Shown in pieces: positions 41,875 through 51,677 of a stretch of DNA of 64,000 nucleotides (within the stretch, counting starts at the first letter, position 1; each line of letters opens with the position of its first letter). The notes under the pieces were generated by a model. The model did not search any database. It was not told the origin of the DNA and worked only from the letters and a program-made list of their open reading frames with translations. The stretch spans positions 2,343,343 to 2,407,342 of the forward strand of contig KK106982.1 in NCBI GenBank assembly GCA_000611775.1, given 5' to 3'. This stretch comes from Umbilicaria muhlenbergii. Lineage: Eukaryota > Ascomycota > Lecanoromycetes > Umbilicariales > Umbilicariaceae. The position numbers were made by a program, and so were the translations under genes.

Positions 41875-44800
41875 ATGGAGGAAGCCAGATTGACAGCTTT
41901 CCGCAAGGCAAGTACTTCTGGCCAACGCCTGATATCAGATGCTAATTGCTGCTTCCAGCTCAAACCGCCTTGCGTTGATCTCAGCCAGGCCGCCCTTCGC
42001 TTTAAGGGGAAGGGTGCCTCCGGGAAGGAAGTTGTGCAATCTCTTGAGAGGTTATACCCTGTATTGGAGGACCTCCATGCACAAGGACACACTTTGAACG
42101 AAAAGCTAGCTGATTATGTCTTCTTCCCGCTCTCTCACGTGTTTCGTGAAAGCAAGACCCTGCCTGCCCGAGCTTTGGAGATCGCAGTGCAGTGCCTCCA
42201 AATCTTGGTGTCTTACGGCTGGCGTGATCGGATCGACTCTGGGCTAGGGAAACAGCTCCTTACACTGTTGACTCTCCTCGCGGGGGGAAGTGCGGTAGAG
42301 GCCAAGAGCAAAGATGTGAACGAGGAGCTTAGCACCAGTGCTTTCGAATGCCTTGCTGCGTTCTTTGAGGCGTTGAGCTTTCCAAGTTGCAGCACCAACG
42401 AATTCACGGGCATTGAGAACATTCCTGTTTTGGGACACGCGGTAACGGTCATGCTTGATGGTATTTTGGAAGGACCCTCGAGTAGGGTTCAGATGGCAGC
42501 TTTGCGTGCACTTCATGGACTTCTATTCGAGGTACTTGACAAGCAAGCTCGAATCAGCTTTTTCCCAGGGGTGGTTTCTTCTCTCACGAAGGTACTCCAA
42601 CCTAGCTCCCAATCCATGCGCTCTTACAAGGTCCTGGAGGCTAGTCTTATGGAGCTTCGTGTACTAATACAGGATGTTCTTGGGGATCACAATGCTCATC
42701 TCCGCGAATCTGATACCATTGGCTTCTCGGAGACCGTAAGACACAAGTACAAGCGCCCGAGTGAAGCACATTTGAAAGCATGGTCTGCTCAAGTCAAGCT
42801 GGCTCTCGCAAACGTCACTCGACTCAGACATCATAGCAGACCCGAGATCCGAAAAGCGCTTTTCCAACTCTGTGTGTCCATTCTGGAAGATTGTCGACAG
42901 TCTCTCTCAGAGTCTGCCACTATGGTTTTTGAGACTCTATTGATTATCAGCAGCACAGGTGCTGCCGAGAAGGACAGGAAGATGCAAGCTACGGTGAAGA
43001 GCATCTTGACTACTGATTCCGGCACAGTTGATATACTGAAATCCACTTTGCATAATTGGATCATTGCTTTACCGAGGATCATCCAGTCAAACGACGACAC
43101 TGCAAAGAGCCGGATTGTCAGTCAGGTATCCACTTCTCTAATGCTTATCGAGGAATTGTGTATAGACTCAGGTGTGCTTCAGGAGGCAATCTCTAACAAC
43201 CTATTGACCAGCATCGCTTCATTGATTCAACTGTCATCTCCTCTGGGCATTGACCAGCTTGATGCTGCGACTACAAGCCAAATGCTCATGTCAGGCGGAA
43301 AAAGTCCTAGTTCAGTCGTGTTCCCACCCATTCTGATGGACGGTCAGGAGGATATCTTATACAAATTGCGACCGGTAGTCGAGAGGTTAACAGCATCACC
43401 ATCTTCCGCTGCGGTGGCGAGGAGAATCACTGGATCATTGCGCAATAGCTCTGGGTATGAAAAAGTAGCAAGTCTATGGCTCCTGCTCCGATTGCTCGAT
43501 GACGAACCATCTTCTGCTTTCAACACGGAACAATTCCTAGATTTCGGAACCGACCCACAAGGCCCGGAATGGGGATCACTAGATCAGGTCTATTCCATCT
43601 CACTGGAGCTATTGGCACAACCAGCTGATGGGGCAGGGCCGGATTGGCGTTTACAAGCGCTGGCGCTCGAGGCTGTAGCTTTGCAAGCCCGCCGCCAGAG
43701 GCTTCAGTTCCGCCCAGAACTGGTGGATGCATTATATCCGATTGTTGAACGGATTGGCTCAGGTCAACCAGCATTGCGAGAGCATGCTATGACCTGCCTG
43801 AATATTCTGTCGGTAGCCTGTGGGTACAACAGCTCGAGCGATCTCGTCATCGCCAATGTTGATTACCTGGTTAATGCTGTTGCGCTGAAATTGAATACAT
43901 TCGACATTAGCCCGCAGGCTCCGAGTGTTCTTGTCATGATGGTAAAACTGTGCGGTCCTTCACTGATCCCATATCTCGATGACCTGGTCGAGTCTATCTT
44001 TGCTGCCCTAGCATGCTTTCATGGTTACTCTCGACTTGTGGAATCCTTGTTCTCTGTGCTTGGCACCATCGTAGAGGAAGGCAACAAAACCGCCGCCCCT
44101 ATGCTTCTAAGCAAAGCGGCGGTCGGTGATCAGAAAAAGAGATATAATCCCATCACAGTGGCAGAACTTGCTGAAGCGCTCAAATCTCCGAAGTCAACAC
44201 GCCTCAATGATGAAGACCATTCCCAGTCCTTACCAATGGCAGCAGACACAAGAGAGTCCCCAACAGCGGCCACGCACAAGCAGGAGCAGCCCAGCCAAAA
44301 CAAAACCCTAGAAGCGCCCACAGCACCACCACCCAGCAAGACGTACACCACGATTCAAGCTATCGCTCGATTAGGCCAGCACTATTTGACAAACGAATCG
44401 CCGATGCTTCGACGTCAACTCCTGCAGCTTACAGCGACAGCTTGCTCAACCCTATCCAGGAATGAAGACGAATTCCTTCCACTCATCAACGAAATCTGGC
44501 CAGTCGTCGTGAAGCGCCTGTACGACCCAGAGCCATATGTGAGCGTAGCAGCGGCCGACGCGGTGTCAACAATATGTGAATGTGCTGGGGATTTCATGTC
44601 TTCAAGGATCGAATCAGCGTGGCAGGAATTTCGTAATCTTTATTGGAAGGTCCATCGAAAGTTGCAAGCGGAGAAGAACGGTAGCAGCGGCAGGGGAACG
44701 TACACCCCAGCTTACCAGGTGTGGGATGCCCTTGTGAAGCTTTTGACTACAATCGTCGTTTTCGTAAGATTGGAAGCCGGGATGGAGGACGATACATTCG

Positions 44801-44973
44801 AAATGTTAGGAGATTACATCAACGCACGGCAGGATATCCGGGAGGCTCTCACTGGCCTCAATGCGGATGCTGCTTGGTTAGAGACGGAACGGCAACTGCA
44901 GCTTCGGCAAGGGGTAGCACGAGCGCCGGTCCCGGTCATGGGAGGACTCGTGTTCAAGGAAATGATTGTTTGA
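41875..44973 (+). CDS. TTI1: TEL2-interacting protein 1 (HEAT-repeat)
   Basis: Single-exon gene of 1032 residues. TTI1 works with TEL2 and TTI2 as a cochaperone complex that helps fold and assemble PIKK kinases (TOR, ATM/ATR-type). The N-terminal quarter carries TTI1-type sequence (YGWRDRIDSGLGKQLLTLLT at about residue 115), and helical HEAT-like repeats run through the protein, with conserved C-terminal blocks PLINEIWPVVVKRLYDPEPY and YQVWDALVKLLTTIV. A disordered, polar segment lies at about residues 755-820. The ATG at 41875 is the first in frame. The upstream region before the AT-rich block is only about 130 bp, so the promoter is very short or lies within it. Convergent with TIF5. Confidence 0.9.
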   Translation: MEEARLTAFRKASTSGQRLISDANCCFQLKPPCVDLSQAALRFKGKGASGKEVVQSLERLYPVLEDLHAQGHTLNEKLADYVFFPLSHVFRESKTLPARALEIAVQCLQILVSYGWRDRIDSGLGKQLLTLLTLLAGGSAVEAKSKDVNEELSTSAFECLAAFFEALSFPSCSTNEFTGIENIPVLGHAVTVMLDGILEGPSSRVQMAALRALHGLLFEVLDKQARISFFPGVVSSLTKVLQPSSQSMRSYKVLEASLMELRVLIQDVLGDHNAHLRESDTIGFSETVRHKYKRPSEAHLKAWSAQVKLALANVTRLRHHSRPEIRKALFQLCVSILEDCRQSLSESATMVFETLLIISSTGAAEKDRKMQATVKSILTTDSGTVDILKSTLHNWIIALPRIIQSNDDTAKSRIVSQVSTSLMLIEELCIDSGVLQEAISNNLLTSIASLIQLSSPLGIDQLDAATTSQMLMSGGKSPSSVVFPPILMDGQEDILYKLRPVVERLTASPSSAAVARRITGSLRNSSGYEKVASLWLLLRLLDDEPSSAFNTEQFLDFGTDPQGPEWGSLDQVYSISLELLAQPADGAGPDWRLQALALEAVALQARRQRLQFRPELVDALYPIVERIGSGQPALREHAMTCLNILSVACGYNSSSDLVIANVDYLVNAVALKLNTFDISPQAPSVLVMMVKLCGPSLIPYLDDLVESIFAALACFHGYSRLVESLFSVLGTIVEEGNKTAAPMLLSKAAVGDQKKRYNPITVAELAEALKSPKSTRLNDEDHSQSLPMAADTRESPTAATHKQEQPSQNKTLEAPTAPPPSKTYTTIQAIARLGQHYLTNESPMLRRQLLQLTATACSTLSRNEDEFLPLINEIWPVVVKRLYDPEPYVSVAAADAVSTICECAGDFMSSRIESAWQEFRNLYWKVHRKLQAEKNGSSGRGTYTPAYQVWDALVKLLTTIVVFVRLEAGMEDDTFEMLGDYINARQDIREALTGLNADAAWLETERQLQLRQGVARAPVPVMGGLVFKEMIV

Positions 44974-45285
44974 TCAAGTCACGGTGGTCGCTAAAGTTTG
45001 AATGGAAAGCATGAGGTTGGCGTAGCACAGAGTCAATTTTCGATACCCAGAGAAAAATGTATTGGATTGGGATTTGGATATGTATCATAAATTTCTAAAT
45101 CAGTCCCTACAACATCGCCGCAGGGGGTCATGCTGGAGCCGATTAGGAGCAGCGCGAAAACATGGAAGGGAGAAAATGCAAGCGGTGTTAAAAGACCAAA
45201 CCCAACGAGAACTAGGCATCTAACAGCTTCTCTTCCGAGCGTGTGCAGGACTGATTGTGACAGGCTAGGAAGCGGTGTATGAGCA

Positions 45286-46752
45286 CTACTCGACGTCGTC
45301 GTCTTCTTCATCGTCGCTTTCGGCATTCTCGAGCCATTCTAGGAAAGGCTCGGCAGACTTGCGAACTCTCTTGCTGGTGGAGAGGTCGACGTATTTCTTG
45401 CTTGCCTTGGAGCCCCAATTCTTGAGGACGGCTTCGGAGATAAGATCCTCTTGATAGTAGGCCAATAAGATCTTCGGAACTTGGGGAACGAGTTTGGGGT
45501 GCTCTTTGCCGACAAAGCGTTCAGTACCGCCGAGGAAAGCCTTTTCATGCTTTTCGGAAGTTATCATCTGACAAACTTTTATTAGCGATGGTAAATCAAG
45601 GTAACTCGAAGGAAACGCTGTACCTTCTTGAGCATACTTGCGCGCTTCGGAATCTGAGAGACGATATTGTCGTCGAAGATAGTCTGGGCCAATACGGTCA
45701 AAGTTTTGTGCTTAGCCTCAATACCAAGCTCCTTCGCCTTGACGTATATATCAACATCGTCCAGTTCACTGACGCCCCCGGATTTCTGCTCAGCGGTGCT
45801 TATAACCCAGCTGCCAAGTTGATCATAGGCGCTATTGCCGTTACCTTCGCCTTCGCCGTCCTCGTCGCCCTCGTCAAACACCAGCTTCTGCTTCAGATCG
45901 TCCGGTAGATCCATTGATCGAGCCTTGACCGCCTCTTCGGAAACATCGACAGTCCACTCGTCATCCTTAACCTCCGCAGGTTGGTCAAGTTCTTTAGCTT
46001 CGGCATTGATGCGACGGGTGAGTTCATCGTCGCTTCCAGCTTCGAGCGCGAGGTCACCATCCTCACCATCAGCATTGTCAGAGTTGCTTTCTCCAGACCC
46101 GCCGTGCCCATTTCCATTCTGCTCGGCGTCACCGTTCTCCTTGGCTTTGGCCCTACGCGCTTTCTTGTCGGCTTTGTCCTTCTTACCCTTCTTTGGTTGA
46201 TTCTTGAGTATGAAGGAGCTGAGTTTAAGGCGAAGGTCGACGTCGGAACGCTGGCCACACGCTTTGCAGTCCAACACGATACGACCATCCTTAATGACAA
46301 CGTCTGTCTCTGGATTCTTACACTTCTTGCACAGGACAAACTTGCTGATAAATCCATCCAGGTAGTCTTGTAATTTGGTCGCTTCGTGTGCACCGTTGAT
46401 GATCCAACGGTCATCCGCAGGGTTAGTGTTGGTCTGTGCACCCAGTTCGAAACCAAAATACTTGATCACATCTGTGGAACATGTTAAAGTCTGCTAGGAG
46501 AAGTTGCCGGAAGTAAGTGGTATACGTACAAGAAGGCGGGCGGCTCAGAGACTGAGCGACACTGCTCAAGTTGACAATAACAGTCTTGATGCCATTACCC
46601 TTGCCTTCGATCTTCGACTGGAGACGTTCCATCTTGTAGCGGTAGAAGGGATCGGGTACATCCTAGAACGGGCATCAGCAAAAAGGAAAGGTTAGGGATA
46701 TAGACGTGAAATGGGCACAGAGGCTTACCCGGCGGATGTTGAGGGTAGCCAT
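45286..46752 (-). CDS. TIF5: Eukaryotic translation initiation factor 5
   Basis: Four exons: 46752-46729, 46662-46530, 46471-45624 and 45567-45286; introns of 66, 58 and 56 nt with GTAAGC, GTACGT and GTACAG donors; 428 residues. eIF5 stimulates GTP hydrolysis by eIF2 during start-codon recognition. Exon 1 gives MATLNIRR, joined to [15 protein letters not shown], which carries the arginine needed for GAP activity (R16 here). The next junction restores [18 protein letters not shown]4 zinc ribbon (CKKC...CKACG) follows, then a Lys-rich linker, an acidic region and the W2/HEAT domain with [16 protein letters not shown] and an acidic-aromatic tail ([17 protein letters not shown]) that binds eIF2-beta and eIF3. 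Convergent with TTI1 (312 bp). Confidence 0.95.
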
Positions 46753-48054
46753 ATTGGTTGCAGCGGTTGAGTTTGTTCTAAGAACGAGAGTGGATACAAG
46801 TCGTAGAAAGCTCGAAAGGAACCGTGAGGCTTCTGACCGATGCCGAAAGAGACATGCGGGAATCCAAAGTTGACGTAGGAGAGATCGTGGGCAAGAACGA
46901 GAAGTGACGCTCCGGTTTAACCGTTGGACCTTGAGTAATGACTACAAGGTTTCCGCGGTATGCGAAATGATTGCAGCTCGAGCGGCGGAAGGTGTCTGAA
47001 GGCGTTGACACGGGGCGAATACATAAACCGCAGTATGACGACGATTCTATTCGGTGAAGGGTGGTAGTGAAAAGAAGCCTGGCGAGAGTGCTGGAAGGCT
47101 GATCTTACAGTGGCCTTGGGGAAAGGTCAAGCTGTTTGCCGGATGTTCGAGTAGGTGCGCTGACGATGCCAACGAGCTGGGCACGATGAGATACGTGTTG
47201 TTGATGATACTGCTGGAGTGGTGTTGCAAAAATAAGCAGGGGACTGGGAGTGGAAATGGAAGTGGAAGTGGAAGTGTTTGAAGAAAAGTTCATCAGGATT
47301 AAAGAAGGCTAACGCCCGGCGCATCGGCGAACGCGCACAGATACAAGGTAAATAAATTACGCCTTCACCAATGGGTAAGGTAAGGTAAGCCGTCTTTCAT
47401 TTGCTTGGTCAGAGTACGATACTTGTAAGTTAGCAAAGCAAAACACAGGGCTGTAATGTAAGATTCGTCATGCCAAGCACCTTGGTCCCGTCCATGCAGT
47501 TGGCTACGGTACCATTGATAGGATTATAAGGTATGCCTCGGCATACCGTACAGAGCGCACATTGATATTGTATGTTTATATTGAACTGATATTCTGTACG
47601 TGCCAATGCCTGTTGCCTGCAACTGGCTCAGTTCCGGTGCTTCCTGATTGGTAGGACCGGATTACCTTATATATACCTCAGTACATTTATCTCGCGTTCA
47701 GCCAACATGAAGCCCTAAGTCCGCGTAGCGATCCTGGCGGCTTTTGTATCTCACAGTTCACCTATTGCAGAGCTGATTTCAGATGCTATTTCCACGTAAA
47801 GCATCGAGGTGACAGAGAAGGTATCTCAGCGGTACTCATTCACGCTGCAATAGTCAAAAGGCTTTAAGGCTTTCTCGGGCTGAACGCGGCGGACCGCCAC
47901 GTCTTTGCGCTCATTATTCTACATCTGCGCTGTTGCATCGAGCCGCCACCATTTTCATCGTTCTGCAGTAAATTCTTCATACATTGCAAAAGTCATAAAC
48001 GACTGTATCCGGTCATCGTTTTGCTACGGAAAAGCTTCACAACCAAGCATCGCC
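46753..48054. other. TIF5-THI6 divergent intergenic region
   Basis: 1.3 kb with no convincing gene; all open frames are short and lack homology. It includes a GGAAGT hexamer run (about 47245-47275), GGTAAG repeats near 47378-47392 and a perfect dyad GGTATGCCTCGGCATACC (47531-47548). I looked for TPP riboswitch sequence upstream of THI6 and saw none. Confidence 0.5.
47531..47548. promoter_or_regulatory. Perfect 8-bp dyad in THI6 upstream region
   Basis: GGTATGCC-TC-GGCATACC is a perfect inverted repeat with a 2-bp centre, about 510 bp upstream of the THI6 ATG. Such dyads suit dimeric regulators, but no known factor is matched and it may be chance. Confidence 0.3.
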
Positions 48055-49782
48055 ATGGCAGTCGACTACAGCCTTTACCTGGTCACAGACTCCACAAAGA
48101 CCATCCTCGGTGACAGAGACCTGGTCTCTGTTGTTCGTGCTGCGCTCGAAGGAGGTGGGAGCGTCCTGTTGTGCATATATATCCTGTCACGTCACTGACC
48201 CTTTTGCAAAGGCGTAACGATCGTCCAATACCGAGACAAGACGAGTGAGACCGCAGACCTTATCCGGATCGGAAAACAGCTTCACGCCGTTACAAAGGAA
48301 CATGACGTACCGCTGCTCATCAACGATCGCGTCGATGTGGCCCTCGCTGTTGGCGCAGAAGGAGTTCACGTGGGGCAGGACGACATGGATCTTGCTACGG
48401 CACGAAAGCTCATGGGACCAGATGCGGTGATCGGAGTAAGCTGCAATTCTATCGACGAAGCACAAAAGGCTGCGGCGGGCGGAGCTAGCTATTTGGGCAT
48501 CGGGACCATGTTTGCTACGTCTACGTAAGAGACTATCAATCCTTATATCCTCCCGTGTAACAAACGTTTGGACTAATCCACTCTTAGGAAGCAGAATATA
48601 AGATCCATTATTGGCACCGCAGGTACCAAAGCAATCCTGACCGCTTTGTCAGCCATGGACGAAAAAGTAGCCACAGTTGCGATAGGGGGAATTAATGCCT
48701 CAAATCTGCAACGTGTGATGTACCAATCGAAGGCAACGTTCAAGGGACTGGACGGAGTAGCTGTAGTGAGTGCCATTGTCGGTGCGGAAGACCCAAAGGC
48801 GGTGGCGTCTGAGCTCCGAAGGCTGGTGCGCACACCTCCTGCCTTCGTAAATACTCACGGAAGCAAAGCCACAGCAGTCAAGGATCTCCTTGCTGCAGTG
48901 CCAGATGTGGTCAAGAAGCTTGGACAAAGTGCACCTCTGTGCCACAACATGACCAATCTTGTGGTTCAAAATTTTGCAGCAAATGTGGCTTTGTCGATGT
49001 GAGTTTTTGTAAGCCGCATGTACAAAGGCGTCAACTACTGATGACATTGTAGAGGGGCAAGTCCGATTATGTCGAATTATGGTGAGGAGGCGGAGGACCT
49101 TGCAGGACTTTCTGGTGCACTGGTCATCAACATGGGCACAGTCACTCCTGAAGGGCTTCAAAACTACCGTGTAGCCCTCAATGCCTACAATGACCAGGGT
49201 GGACCAGTTCTGCTGGATCCAGTCGGTGCAGGGGCGACCCGGATTCGGCAAGAGGGAGTCAAGTCGTTGATGGCTGGCGGCTATTTCGACGTTATCAAAG
49301 GGAACGAAAATGAAATCAAGACTGTTTGGGGCGAGGGTTTTGTACAGCAGAAAGGTGTAGATAGCGGTAAGAGTATAACGTCAGGCATGGACAAGGCTCG
49401 TCTGGTCAAGAGACTGGCGGCGCGGGAGAGAAATGTAACGCTCATGACTGGGAGGACGGATTATTTGAGCGACGGCGAGCGAACCTACTCAATTAGGAAC
49501 GGAGACGATTACTTGGGCCACATCACAGGCAGTGGATGCACTCTGGGCACGACGATTGCCTCTTTCCTGGCAGTGCACAAGGACGACAAGCTGCTTGCAA
49601 CGCTGGCTGGAGTCCTTATGTTCGAGATAGCCGCAGAGCACGCTACACGACGTGCGGACGTGAAAGGTCCAGGCACCTTTGTACCCGCCTTCCTCGATGA
49701 ATTGCAATTGATCGCTAAACACGCGGCAATGGGTAGGAGCACCTGGGTCGAAAGTGCAAAAGTGGAAGCGATTGATGTCTGA
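48055..49782 (+). CDS. THI6: Bifunctional thiamine-phosphate synthase / HET kinase
   Basis: Exons 48055-48154, 48212-48524, 48588-48998 and 49053-49782; introns 57, 63 and 54 nt; 517 residues. The N-terminal half is thiamine-phosphate pyrophosphorylase: VTIVQYRDK, LLINDRVDVA, GVHVGQDD, VIGVSCNS and SIIGTAG. The C-terminal half is hydroxyethylthiazole kinase: LCHNMTNLVVQNFAANVALS, IGASPIMSNYGEEA, GGPVLLDPVGAGATR, VIKGNENEIKTVWG and the catalytic ITGSGCTLG. Together they phosphorylate the thiazole moiety and couple it to the pyrimidine to form thiamine phosphate in the cytosol. Exon joins were chosen to keep EGGVTIVQYRDK, ATSTKQN and ALSIGASPIM. The fusion is standard in fungi. Confidence 0.95.
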
Positions 49783-50165
49783 GGATATCGGATGAAGGGG
49801 AGAGGGGGAAGGGGGTTCAGGAAAGGTAGGATGCGAATTAAGAATGGACGGCGTTGTCAGCGTTGTCAGCGTGGAATATGAGGTGAGAGGTTAGGTTAAG
49901 GTGAACGCTGCCTACCCCTTCAGCACCAAGGGATTGTAGGTGTGTACCTTAGTAACGAGTCGCCTCGAGTAAGGTGCCCTTCGTACCTCACCGTACTTAT
50001 ACCTGAACTCGCCTGACCGGTAGCCTGTGCCAAGTGTCAGGCGTCGGGTTCCAAGTAGAGGCATCGAGCCGGCTCCCAGCATTAAACTAATAACAAAGTG
50101 CAACATTGCAGTATCTGGGAACCTAATTAATGAGAAATACAGAGCTCATGAGCTTCTAAAGGTTG
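49783..50165. other. Intergenic region THI6 to hydrolase
   Basis: 383 bp with no gene. A duplicated CGTTGTCAG occurs near 49850-49866. Downstream is a stretch with several short complementary words (GAGTCGCCTCGAGTAAGG, ACCTCACCGTACTTATACC), possibly the end of an old element. It supplies the 3' end of THI6 and the 5' end of the hydrolase gene. Confidence 0.35.
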
Positions 50166-51485
50166 ATGAAGTTCATATTCTTGAGGTCCAAGTTCGGCGC
50201 TATGTTGTGTGCGGCGTCTTTTGACCCTACGCCTGGCGTGCCAAGGCTCACCCCGCATTCGGCCAACCGATCTGGCGCGGGGCAAGATCGATATGATGAA
50301 GCCCAACACTCTGCCATCCTTGGACGTGCTAACCATCAAGTCAACTTTTACAATGGCGAAACGGCGTCTCTGTATGTCAACTCATTTGAACAAGAAGAAG
50401 CAAAAGCAAAAGCAAAAGCAGCAGAAGTAGCAGAAGCTGAAGACGAAGAAGTTTGTCGAGAGACGGCAGGGCTGACCTGTAGACCAGTGAAACCCGCCCT
50501 CTTGTACATTGCCATTGGCCACCATCCTAAAGGCTTCAAATGCTGAATCAACCCACAGCATCTGCGATCTGCAAGAGAAATTCAGGCCAGCAATATGGGA
50601 ATATCCTAAAGTGTGCGTCTGCTCCCCCGGCTCCGCAAAGTTGCATCCGCTCACACTTGCCGTTCAGCATTGCAACAGCGCAGAAGATGATCAAAGCTAG
50701 TACAAATCCCCTTCAGGCACAAGTCGAACCTCGGGTTGATAAGATCAACTGCAGGTCAAATCCTGGATTTCCCCATCTACGCCACCACCCAAGTGCGCTC
50801 CCGCCTGGGCGAGACCTGCTCGGAACTCGGTCTCGACGCCCCTGACGGCGTGAAGACCGCCTGCCACGTCGACAAGACCGCCTTCTCCATGTGGGTGCCG
50901 GAGATCGAGTCCGCCCTGTCGTCCGGAGGACCCCACGAGGTCGTCGTGCTGGGCATCGAGTCGCATATCTGTGTGACGCAGACGACGTTGGACCTGTTGG
51001 CCAGCGGGCACAAGGTATACGTCTTGGCGGACGGGGTGAGTAGCTGCAACAAGGAGGAGGTCCCCATCGCGCTGAGGAGGCTGCAACGAGAGGGCGCGGT
51101 GGTGACCACGAGTGAGAGCTTCTTGTACGAGTGCATGGGCGATGCCGGTATTGCCGAGTGAGTCCTCTTCCGAAGTGTAATTTTAGGTGTGCGGACAAAA
51201 TACGTGGCAATCCCCAGCCAGGGTCCCCTCGACTACTAATTTCCAAGAAAGAACCCGGTAAAGGTTCAGAATGGAGTGACAAGTGAAGTTAATATTTTTC
51301 TTGGTTGTTGAATAGTCGAGGGGGCCCTCCGGCTGGAATTGCCACGTATCTTGTTCCTGGACCTGATGCATCATGTGAAGACACAGCTAACGTGACGGTG
51401 GTTCAGGTTCAAGGGCATCGCCGGCTTGGTCAAGGATACCACAGAGACTACCACGAACACGATGCAAACATTGTGTAAGATATGA
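50166..51485 (+). CDS. Isochorismatase-like cysteine hydrolase
   Basis: Exons 50166-50503, 50559-50612, 50668-50699, 50755-51157 and 51407-51485; introns 55, 55, 55 and 249 nt. Joins restore KPALFICDLQEKFRPAI, EYPKVIATAQKMIKASQI and DAGIAEFKGIAGLVKD. The family's catalytic Asp (in CDLQ), Lys (in VDKTAFS) and Cys (in SHICVTQT) are all present, so the enzyme is probably active; substrate unknown (fungal members are often called isochorismatase or nicotinamidase-like). The core from PALF to the end is about 200 residues, the usual length. The start is uncertain: in-frame ATGs at 50166 or 50202 add about 100 N-terminal residues with a KAKAKAAEVAEAEDEE segment not typical of the family. The last intron carries a MITE. 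Confidence 0.8.
51203..51346. mobile_element. 144-bp MITE inside hydrolase intron 4
   Basis: The inverted ends start CGTGGCAATCCCCAGCC at 51203 and, in complement, CGTGGCAATTCCAGCC ending at 51346, both continuing into CCCCTCGACTA. TA flanks both sides (51201-51202, 51347-51348). Arms are about 34 bp. There is no coding capacity. The ends resemble those of the element at 56121-56368, and such elements are mobilised by Tc1/mariner-pogo transposases. Confidence 0.9.
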
Positions 51486-51677
51486 GGAGTGTTTACGTGC
51501 AATATCATAATTCATTGACATTTTACTTGTTTGATTTGTTATCGAAGACTCCTTTGTTCATGCGTATTGCATGTTGGAAGCCGTAGTGATACATCGCGTC
51601 CCATCAACGTTGCAACCCGGTATGATGTGCCGGGATCAAATGCCCAAAGTAACTCTGCCCAGTCAGTCGACCCACCC

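Noticed and set aside
45588-46373. Plus-strand open stretches opposite TIF5
   Set aside because: They are antisense shadows of a strongly conserved eIF5 coding region.
46753-48054. TPP riboswitch upstream of THI6
   Set aside because: I found no CTGAGA/ACCTGA core pair or long leader intron that would form the thi-box.
50010-50085. tRNA-like stretch with GGTTCCAA
   Set aside because: It does not fold into acceptor and anticodon arms with correct spacing, and the T-loop consensus is not met.
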